Assembly (NCBI GenBank): GCA_911728435.2
Contig: OU452214.1
Span: forward strand, 11,658,105 to 11,722,104
Length of the DNA stretch: 64,000 nt
Source: Apoderus coryli
Lineage: Eukaryota; Arthropoda; Insecta; Coleoptera; Attelabidae
Direction: 5' to 3'
Position numbers and translations under genes: made by a program. Positions 54,480 through 64,000 of this stretch are shown here, in pieces (position 1 is the first letter of the stretch; each line of letters starts with the position of its first letter). Under the pieces are notes generated by a model, which worked only from the letters and a program-made list of their open reading frames with translations, searched no databases and was not told the origin of the DNA.

Positions 54480-57400
54480 TTTCGAGAATTTTTGAAAAAA
54501 ACTGTTTTTTGCGATTTTAGATTTTATTTATTTCTGACATTATTTTTACAGATATAGAAAAATGAAAAGCACTTTCTTATTGTTACTTTTTGAGGACAAT
54601 AAGATAGCGTTTTCAAATTTTCACTACGACGTTTCGTTTTTGAAAAACCATTTTCGAGAATTTTTGAAAAAAACTGTTTTTTGCGATTTTAGTTTTTATT
54701 TATTTCTGACATTATTTTTACGGATATAAAAAAATGAAAAGCACTTTCTTATTGTTACTTTTTCAGGACAATAAGATAGTGTTTTCAAATTTTCACTACG
54801 ACGTTTCGTTTTTGAGAAACCATTTTCGAGAATTTTTGAAAAAAACTGTTTTTTGCGATTTTAGATTTTATTTATTTCTGACATTATTTTTACAGATATA
54901 GAAAAATGAAAAGCACTTTCTTATTGTTACTTTTTGAGGACAATAAGATAGCGTTTTCAAATTTTCACTACGACGTTTCGTTTTTGAAAAACCATTTTCG
55001 AGAATTTTTGAAAAAAACTGTTTTTTGCGATTTTAGTTTTTATTTATTTCTGACATTATTTTTACGGATATAAAAAAATGAAAAGCACTTTCTTATTGTT
55101 ACTTTTTCAGGACAATAAGATAGTGTTTTCAAATTTTCACTACGACGTTTCGTTTTTGAGAAACCATTTTCGAGAATTTTTGAAAAAAACTGTTTTTTGC
55201 GATTTTAGATTTTATTTATTTCTGACATTATTTTTACAGATATAGAAAAATGAAAAGCACTTTCTTATTGTTACTTTTTGAGGACAATAAGATAGCGTTT
55301 TCAAATTTTCACTACGACGTTTCGTTTTTGAAAAACCATTTTCGAGAATTTTTGAAAAAAACTGTTTTTTGCGATTTTAGTTTTTATTTATTTCTGACAT
55401 TATTTTTACGGATATAAAAAAATGAAAAGCACTTTCTTATTGTTACTTTTTCAGGACAATAAGATAGTGTTTTCAAATTTTCACTACGACGTTTCGTTTT
55501 TGAGAAACCATTTTCGAGAATTTTTGAAAAAAACTGTTTTTTGCGATTTTAGATTTTATTTATTTCTGACATTATTTTTACAGATATAGAAAAATGAAAA
55601 GCACTTTCTTATTGTTACTTTTTGAGGACAATAAGATAGCGTTTTCAAATTTTCACTACGACGTTTCGTTTTTGAAAAACCATTTTCGAGAATTTTTGAA
55701 AAAAACTGTTTTTTGCGATTTTAGTTTTTATTTATTTCTGACATTATTTTTACGGATATAAAAAAATGAAAAGCACTTTCTTATTGTTACTTTTTCAGGA
55801 CAATAAGATAGTGTTTTCAAATTTTCACTACGACGTTTCGTTTTTGAGAAACCATTTTCGAGAATTTTTGAAAAAAACTGTTTTTTGCGATTTTAGATTT
55901 TATTTATTTCTGACATTATTTTTACAGATATAGAAAAATGAAAAGCACTTTCTTATTGTTACTTTTTGAGGACAATAAGATAGCGTTTTCAAATTTTCAC
56001 TACGACGTTTCGTTTTTGAAAAACCATTTTCGAGAATTTTTGAAAAAAACTGTTTTTTGCGATTTTAGTTTTTATTTATTTCTGACATTATTTTTACGGA
56101 TATAAAAAAATGAAAAGCACTTTCTTATTGTTACTTTTTCAGGACAATAAGATAGTGTTTTCAAATTTTCACTACGACGTTTCGTTTTTGAGAAACCATT
56201 TTCGAGAATTTTTGAAAAAAACTGTTTTTTGCGATTTTAGATTTTATTTATTTCTGACATTATTTTTACAGATATAGAAAAATGAAAAGCACTTTCTTAT
56301 TGTTACTTTTTGAGGACAATAAGATAGCGTTTTCAAATTTTCACTACGACGTTTCGTTTTTGAAAAACCATTTTCGAGAATTTTTGAAAAAAACTGTTTT
56401 TTGCGATTTTAGTTTTTATTTATTTCTGACATTATTTTTACGGATATAAAAAAATGAAAAGCACTTTCTTATTGTTACTTTTTCAGGACAATAAGATAGT
56501 GTTTTCAAATTTTCACTACGACGTTTCGTTTTTGAGAAACCATTTTCGAGAATTTTTGAAAAAAACTGTTTTTTGCGATTTTAGATTTTATTTATTTCTG
56601 ACATTATTTTTACAGATATAGAAAAATGAAAAGCACTTTCTTATTGTTACTTTTTGAGGACAATAAGATAGCGTTTTCAAATTTTCACTACGACGTTTCG
56701 TTTTTGAAAAACCATTTTCGAGAATTTTTGAAAAAAACTGTTTTTTGCGATTTTAGTTTTTATTTATTTCTGACATTATTTTTACGGATATAAAAAAATG
56801 AAAAGCACTTTCTTATTGTTACTTTTTCAGGACAATAAGATAGTGTTTTCAAATTTTCACTACGACGTTTCGTTTTTGAGAAACCATTTTCGAGAATTTT
56901 TGAAAAAAACTGTTTTTTGCGATTTTAGTTTTTATTTATTTCTGACATTATTTTTACAGATATAAAAAAATGAAAAGCACTTTCTTATTGTTACTTTTTG
57001 AGGACAATAAGATAGCGTTTTCAAATTTTCACTACGACGTTTCGTTTTTGAAAAACCATTTTCGAGAATTTTTGAAAAAAACTGTTTTTTGCGATTTTAG
57101 TTTTTATTTATTTCTGACATTATTTTTACGGATATAAAAAAATGAAAAGCACTTTCTTATTGTTACTTTTTGAGGACAATAAGATAGCGTTTTCAAATTT
57201 TCACTACGACGTTTCGTTTTTGAAAAACCATTTTCGAGAATTTTTGAAAAAAACTGTTTTTTGCGATTTTAGTTTTTATTTATTTCTGACATTATTTTTA
57301 CGGATATAAAAAAATGAAAAGCACTTTCTTATTGTTACTTTTTGAGGACAATAAGATAGTGTTTTCAAATTTTCACTACGACGTTTCGTTTTTGAGAAAC

Positions 57401-60400
57401 CATTTTCGAGAATTTTTGAAAAAAACTGTTTTTTGCGATTTTAGTTTTTATTTATTTCTGACATTATTTTTACGGATATAAAAAAATGAAAAGCACTTTC
57501 TTATTGTTACTTTTTCAGGACAATAAGATAGTGTTTTCAAATTTTCACTACGACGTTTCGTTTTTGAGAAACCATTTTCGAGAATTTTTGAAAAAAATTG
57601 TTTTTTGCGATTTTAGTTTTTATTTATTTCTGACATTATTTTTACGGATATAAAAAAATGAAAAGCACTTTCTTATTGTTACTTTTTGAGGACAATAAGA
57701 TAGCGTTTTCAAATTTTCACTACGACGTTTCGTTTTTGAAAAACCATTTTCGAGAATTTTTGAAAAAAACTGTTTTTTGCGATTTTAGTTTTTATTTATT
57801 TCTGACATTATTTTTACGGATATAAAAAAATGAAAAGCACTTTCTTATTGTTACTTTTTGAGGACAATAAGATAGCGTTTTCAAATTTTCACTACGACGT
57901 TTCGTTTTTGAAAAACCATTTTCGAGAATTTTTGAAAAAAACTGTTTTTTGCGATTTTAGTTTTTATTTATTTCTGACATTATTTTTACGGATATAAAAA
58001 AATGAAAAGCACTTTCTTATTGTTACTTTTTGAGGACAATAAGATAGCGTTTTCAAATTTTCACTACGATGTTTCGTTTTTGTAAAACCATTTTCGAGAA
58101 TTTTTGAAAAAAACTGTTTTTTGCGGTTTTACTTTTTATTTATTTCTGACATTATTTTTATGGATATAAAAAAATGAAAAGCACTTTCTTATTGTTACTT
58201 ATTGAGGACAATAAGATAGCGTTTTCAAATTTTCACTACGACGTTTCGTTTTTGAAAAACCATTTTCGAGAATTTTTGAAAAAAACTGTTTTTTGCGATT
58301 TTAGATTTTATTTATTTCTGACATTATTTTTACAGATATAGAAAAATGAAAAGCACTTTCTTATTGTTACTTTTTGAGGACAATAAGATAGCGTTTTCAA
58401 ATTTTCACTACGACGTTTCGTTTTTGAAAAACCATTTTCGAGAATTTTTGAAAAAAACTGTTTTTTGCGATTTTAGTTTTTATTTATTTCTGACATTATT
58501 TTTACGGATATAAAAAAATGAAAAGCACTTTCTTATTGTTACTTTTTCAGGACAATAAGATAGTGTTTTCAAATTTTCACTACGACGTTTCGTTTTTGAG
58601 AAACCATTTTCGAGAATTTTTGAAAAAAACTGTTTTTTGCGATTTTAGTTTTTATTTATTTCTGACATTATTTTTACAGATATAAAAAAATGAAAAGCAC
58701 TTTCTTATTGTTACTTTTTGAGGACAATAAGATAGCGTTTTCAAATTTTCACTACGACGTTTCGTTTTTGAAAAACCATTTTCGAGAATTTTTGAAAAAA
58801 ACTGTTTTTTGCGATTTTAGTTTTTATTTATTTCTGACATTATTTTTACGGATATAAAAAAATGAAAAGCACTTTCTTATTGTTACTTTTTCAGGACAAT
58901 AAGATAGTGTTTTCAAATTTTCACTACGACGTTTCGTTTTTGAGAAACCATTTTCGAGAATTTTTGAAAAAAACTGTTTTTTGCGATTTTAGTTTTTATT
59001 TATTTCTGACATTATTTTTACAGATATAAAAAAATGAAAAGCACTTTCTTATTGTTACTTTTTGAGGACAATAAGATAGCGTTTTCAAATTTTCACTACG
59101 ACGTTTCGTTTTTGAAAAACCATTTTCGAGAATTTTTGAAAAAAACTGTTTTTTGCGATTTTAGTTTTTATTTATTTCTGACATTATTTTTACGGATATA
59201 AAAAAATGAAAAGCACTTTCTTATTGTTATTTTTTGAGGACAATAAGATAGTGTTTTCAAATTTTCACTACGACGTTTCGTTTTTGAGAAACCATTTTCG
59301 AGAATTTTTGAAAAAAACTGTTTTTTGCGATTTTAGTTTTTATTTATTTCTGACATTATTTTTACGGATATAAAAAAATGAAAAGCACTTTCTTATTGTT
59401 ACTTTTTGAGGACAATAAGATAGCGTTTTCAAATTTTCACTACGACGTTTCGTTTTTGAAAAACCATTTTCGAGAATTTTTGAAAAAAACTGTTTTTTGC
59501 GATTTTAGTTTTTATTTATTTCTGACATTATTTTTACGGATATAAAAAAATGAAAAGCACTTTCTTATTGTTACTTTTTGAGGACAATAAGATAGCGTTT
59601 TCAAATTTTCACTACGACGTTTCGTTTTTGAAAAACCATTTTCGAGAATTTTTGAAAAAAACTGTTTTTTGCGATTTTAGTTTTTATTTATTTCTGACAT
59701 TATTTTTACGGATATAAAAAAATGAAAAGCACTTTCTTATTGTTACTTTTTGAGGACAATAAGATAGTGTTTTCAAATTTTCACTACGACGTTTCGTTTT
59801 TGAGAAACCATTTTCGAGAATTTTTGAAAAAAACTGTTTTTTGCGATTTTAGTTTTTATTTATTTCTGACATTATTTTTACGGATATAAAAAAATGAAAA
59901 GCACTTTCTTATTGTTACTTTTTCAGGACAATAAGATAGTGTTTTCAAATTTTCACTACGACGTTTCGTTTTTGAGAAACCATTTTCGAGAATTTTTGAA
60001 AAAAATTGTTTTTTGCGATTTTAGTTTTTATTTATTTCTGACATTATTTTTACGGATATAAAAAAATGAAAAGCACTTTCTTATTGTTACTTTTTGAGGA
60101 CAATAAGATAGCGTTTTCAAATTTTCACTACGACGTTTCGTTTTTGAAAAACCATTTTCGAGAATTTTTGAAAAAAACTGTTTTTTGCGATTTTAGTTTT
60201 TATTTATTTCTGACATTATTTTTACGGATATAAAAAAATGAAAAGCACTTTCTTATTGTTACTTTTTGAGGACAATAAGATAGCGTTTTCAAATTTTCAC
60301 TACGACGTTTCGTTTTTGAAAAACCATTTTCGAGAATTTTTGAAAAAAACTGTTTTTTGCGATTTTAGTTTTTATTTATTTCTGACATTATTTTTACGGA

Positions 60401-60850
60401 TATAAAAAAATGAAAAGCACTTTCTTATTGTTACTTTTTGAGGACAATAAGATAGCGTTTTCAAATTTTCACTACGATGTTTCGTTTTTGTAAAACCATT
60501 TTCGAGAATTTTTGAAAAAAACTGTTTTTTGCGGTTTTACTTTTTATTTATTTCTGACATTATTTTTATGGATATAAAAAAATGAAAAGCACTTTCTTAT
60601 TGTTACTTATTGAGGACAATAAGATAGCGTTTTCAAATTTTCACTACGACGTTTCGTTTTTGAAAAACCATTTTCGAGAATTTTTGAAAAAAACTGTTTT
60701 TTGCGATTTTAGTTTTTATTTATTTTTGACATTATTTTTATGGATATAAAAAAATGAAAAGCACTTTCCCATTGTTACTTTTTGAGGAGAATGAGATTGC
60801 CCTTACCAATTTTCACTACGACGTTTCGTTCTTGAAAAACCATCATCAAA
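54480..60850 (+). repeat. 172-bp satellite, about 37 copies (left arm)
   Basis: The marker TTTTCGAGAATTTTTGAAAA recurs every 172 bp (54651, 54823, 54995). In the first part two variants alternate, giving a 344-bp dimer: GAGGACAATAAGATAGC with GAAAAACC, and CAGGACAATAAGATAGT with GAGAAACC. From about 56,900 onward the alternation becomes irregular. Block 57960-58300 recurs at 60360-60700. Confidence 0.97.
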
Positions 60851-61500
60851 TTGGTTTTTTAATAATCATCCCTGGATTTTTTTTTTCATACATTTAATTT
60901 TTTTGTATTTTTTTCTTTGGTTTTCAAGTTCTTGAAAACAATTTTAATTTTTAGCGCAAGTTATATTTCCTTTGTCTAACTTTATTTTGGAAATCTACGA
61001 TGTTTCGACGATAGGGTTTTCTTCATTTTTATACATTTTAAAACTGTAAAAAAATGATTTACCTATCTCGTTTTTTTTTTACAGTTGGTTATTAAAATTT
61101 GGAATATAAAATAAACATTCTAAAGATTACGTTGTATAAAATCTTTTTTTCTACATAGAAATATATGTGTATGCGATTGTAAACGTAATGTCTTGAAAAA
61201 TAGATGTATTTTTATGTAGAAAATAGATTATATACAACGTAATCTTTAGAATGTTTATTTTATATTCTAAATTTTAATAACCAACTGTAAAAAAAAAACA
61301 AGATAGGTAAATCATGTTTTACGATGTATAAAAAATGATTGTAATTTCTAGAAACCTGAAGAAGACGATAAACTATCGTCGAAACGTCGTAGATTTCCAT
61401 AATAAAGTTGGACAAGCGAAATGTAACTTTCGGTAAAAATTAAAAAAAAAAAAGGTTTTCAAATACCTAAAAAAAAATTCCAAAAAATTTAAATTTAATA
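60851..61500. repeat. Central palindrome of the fold-back structure
   Basis: AAAGATTACGTTGTATA (about 61123) is inverted at about 61216-61245, with TTGGTTATTAAAATTTGGAA and its inverse about 40 bp further out on each side. The outer part has GACGATA/TATCGTC and CGAAACGTCGTAGATTTCC at 61367-61400, mirrored near 60990-61020. Confidence 0.8.
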
Positions 61501-61504
61501 ATAA

Positions 61505-63095
61505 AAAATCCAGGGCCTCAAAAAGTAACAATGGGAAAGTGCTTTTCATTTTTTTATACATGTAAAAATAATGTCAGAAATAAATAAAAACTAAAAACAG
61601 TTTTTTCAAAAATTCTCGAAAATGGTTTTTCAAAAACGAAACGTCGTAGTGAACATTTGAAAACGCTATCTTATTGTCCTCAAAAAGTAACAATAAGAAA
61701 GTGCTTTTCATTTTTTTTATATCTGTAAAACTAATGTCAGAAATAAATAAAAACGAAAATCGCAAAAAACAGTTTTTTCAAAAATTCTCGAAAATTGTAT
61801 TTCAAAAACGAAACGTCGTAGTGAAAATTTGAAAACTGTCCTCAAAAAGTAACAATTAGAAAGTGCTTTTCATTTTTTATACCTGTAAAAATAATGTCAG
61901 AAATAAATAAAAACTAAAAACAGTTTTTTCAAAAATTCTCGAAAATGGTTTTTCAAAAACGAAACGTCGTATAAAAATTTGAAAACGCTATCTTATTGTC
62001 CTCAAAAAGTAACAATAAGAAAGTGCTTTTAATTTTTTTATATCTGTAAAAATAATGTCAGAAATAAATAAAAACTAAAAACAGTTTTTTCAAAAATTCT
62101 CGAAAATGGTTTTTCAAAAACGAAACGTCGTATAAAAATTTGAAAACGCTATCTTATTGTCCTCAAAAAGTAACAATAAGAAAGTGCTTTTAATTTTTTT
62201 ATATCTGTAAAAATAATGTCAGAAATAAATAAAAACTAAAAACAGTTTTTTCAAAAATTCTCGAAAATTGTATTTCAAAAACGAAACGTCGTAGTGAAAA
62301 TTTGAAAACTGTCCTCAAAAAGTAACAATTAGAAAGTGCTTTTCATTTTTTATACCTGTAAAAATAATGTCAGAAATAAATAAAAACTAAAAACAGTTTT
62401 TTCAAAAATTGTCGAAAATGGTTTTTCAAAAACGAAACGTCGTATAAAAATTTGAAAACGCTATCTTATTGTCCTCAAAAAGTAACAATAAGAAAGTGCT
62501 TTTAATTTTTTTATATCTGTAAAAATAATGTCAGAAATAAATAAAAACTAAAAACAGTTTTTTCAAAAATTCTCGAAAATGGTTTTTCAAAAACGAAACG
62601 TCGGATTGAAAATTTGTAAACGCTATCTTATTCTCCTCAAAAAGTAACAATAAGAAAGTGCTTTTCATTTTTTTATATCCGTAAAAATAATGTCAGGAAT
62701 AAATAAAAACTAAAATCGCAAAAAACAGTTTTTTTCAAAATTCTCGAAAATGGTTTTTCAAAAACGAAACGTCGTAGTGAGAATTTGAAAACGCTATCTT
62801 ATTGTCATCAAAAAGTAACAATAAGAAAGTGCTTTTAATTTTTTTATATCCGTAAAAATAATGTCAGAAGTAAATAAAAACTAAAATCGCAAAAACAGTT
62901 TTTTTCAAAAATTCTCGAAAATGGTTTTTCAAAAACGAAACGTCGTAGTGAAAATTTGAAAACGCTATCTTATTGTCCTCAAAAAGTAACAATAAGAAAG
63001 TGCTTTTCATTTTTTTATATCCGTCAAAATAATGTCAGAAATAAATAAAAACTAAAATCGCAAAAAACAGTTTTTTTGAAAAATTCTCGAAAACG
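61505..63095 (-). repeat. 172-bp satellite, about nine shorter or diverged copies (right arm, inverted)
   Basis: Same monomer as the left arm in reverse orientation. Several copies have a deletion near GTCGTATAAAAATTTG or lack GCTATCTTATT. More variable than the left arm. Confidence 0.92.
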
Positions 63096-63222
63096 GCTAA
63101 AGTTAGTTTACTTTTGAACACACCATTTAAAAGGTGTTTAAATTGTACAACTTTTCTCTAATTTACTCGAGATTGTAACTCCTACCGTTTGCAAAATTTC
63201 AGTGCTATCCCATTCTTATCTT

Positions 63223-64000
63223 GGACATAATATTCTTCCAACTTACGAACTTTCACAAAATATGTTACAAAAATTTTTCCAAATAAAATATAGCAACAAA
63301 TTATTTTTACCAGATAGGTATTGTGATATAAAAATGATTTTATTCATTTGTTGTTTATTAATTTTCTAGTTGGATTTTATTATAAGTTTATTGCTTGCGG
63401 TTTATACGAAAAGTTTAAGTGGACAATAAAAATTCATTTTCCATTTTCTGGAATTCATTATATCAAATAAAAAGGGAAAATATTGAATGAATTTTTAACA
63501 TTTAAATAAATTTTTGAAGAAATAAAGATAGGAAAATTATTATTGACTAAAAATGAATGATGAAGGTAGGGAGGTATGTTTGATTGAGTTTAGTGGTTTA
63601 ATAAGAATATGAACAAACATGTTGGCTGTTAGTAGTATAATTTAAATAATTTTTCTAATTATTATTGTTTTAGAAATTACGTAAGAATAATTTTCGTAAA
63701 ACTAGACTAGAATTTTTCTTATATATATTTATGATTTTACGAAAATAAATATTATATTTAGCGAGGAATGTGAAACTAGTTGGGTGTCTCAATCAATATA
63801 GAACCAAATTGATATGAACTGAAGCAGAATTAAATAAAATAGCAACAAATTACTTGAAAATGAATAATTTACATAATAATAATTTGGCACCATATTGCGT
63901 TCGTTGCTGTTAATACGATAGTAAACGGTATCTATTCAAAATCTACCGGCGATAAACGAATTATACAGGGTGTTAGTAAATAAGTGCGACAAACTTCAGG
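63223..64000. other. AT-rich DNA with no gene; possible repeat start at the right edge
   Basis: No coding exon or RNA recognised. The last 36 bases start ACAGGGTGTTAGTAAATAAG, which looks like the terminus of a dispersed insect repeat cut by the window edge. Confidence 0.3.

Larger units (their letters stand above)
54350..63222. mobile_element. 8.9-kb fold-back structure with arms made of a 172-bp satellite
   Basis: Outer ends AAGATAAGAATGG (54350) and CCATTCTTATCTT (63210-63222) are inverted, and the next 130 bp also match in inverted form, including AACGGTAGGAG and CTAACTTTAGCCGTTTTCGA. Left arm monomers run forward, right arm monomers run in reverse, and a central segment is itself palindromic about 61150-61220. 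Long inverted repeats containing tandem repeats are the architecture of Foldback/Galileo-type elements. No transposase is encoded. Confidence 0.8.

Noticed and set aside
1..64000. tRNA, rRNA and snRNA genes
   Set aside because: I looked for conserved boxes and cloverleaf-like segments outside the arrays and saw none; a covariance-model scan would be needed to exclude degenerate ones.

Overview
The window looks like an AT-rich arthropod, most likely insect, nuclear genome. Reasons: very short canonical GT-AG introns (47-130 nt) beside very long ones, a Dap160-type intersectin with two EH and four SH3 domains, piggyBac-like and hAT-like DNA transposons, a non-LTR retrotransposon and abundant satellite DNA. 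I cannot name the species.

Layout. 1-3970, minus strand: the 5' part of a ubiquitin-specific protease 47 gene (Usp47), four coding exons reading off the left edge; its one long intron (175-3091) is a GT-rich tandem array. 3971-10995: divergent intergenic or 5'UTR region with a 171-bp satellite (about 17 copies), a duplicated CRE/CCAAT promoter-like module and a LINE relic. 10996-52474, plus strand: the complete coding region of the endocytic scaffold Dap160/intersectin, 14 coding exons plus a split stop codon, 1142 residues, spread over 41 kb. Each of its six long introns is occupied by a tandem array. Three of them also carry one large transposon inside the array: a full-length LINE in intron 2, a hAT-like element in intron 5 and an intact piggyBac-like element in intron 13. 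52475-64000: no further gene; a fold-back element, a small GC-rich hairpin element and an 8.9-kb palindrome whose arms are arrays of a 172-bp monomer.

The main observation is that intron size in both genes is bimodal: introns are either at most 130 nt or filled by a tandem array. The arrays in introns 10, 11 and 13 share one module that looks like a 3' splice site: a branch-point-like AACTAA, a pyrimidine tract, then CTCAG followed by GTTTTTT. It is repeated on the order of a hundred times in intron 10 alone. The exon model was built by hand from splice signals, reading-frame phase and similarity to the families as I know them; no alignment or RNA evidence was available.
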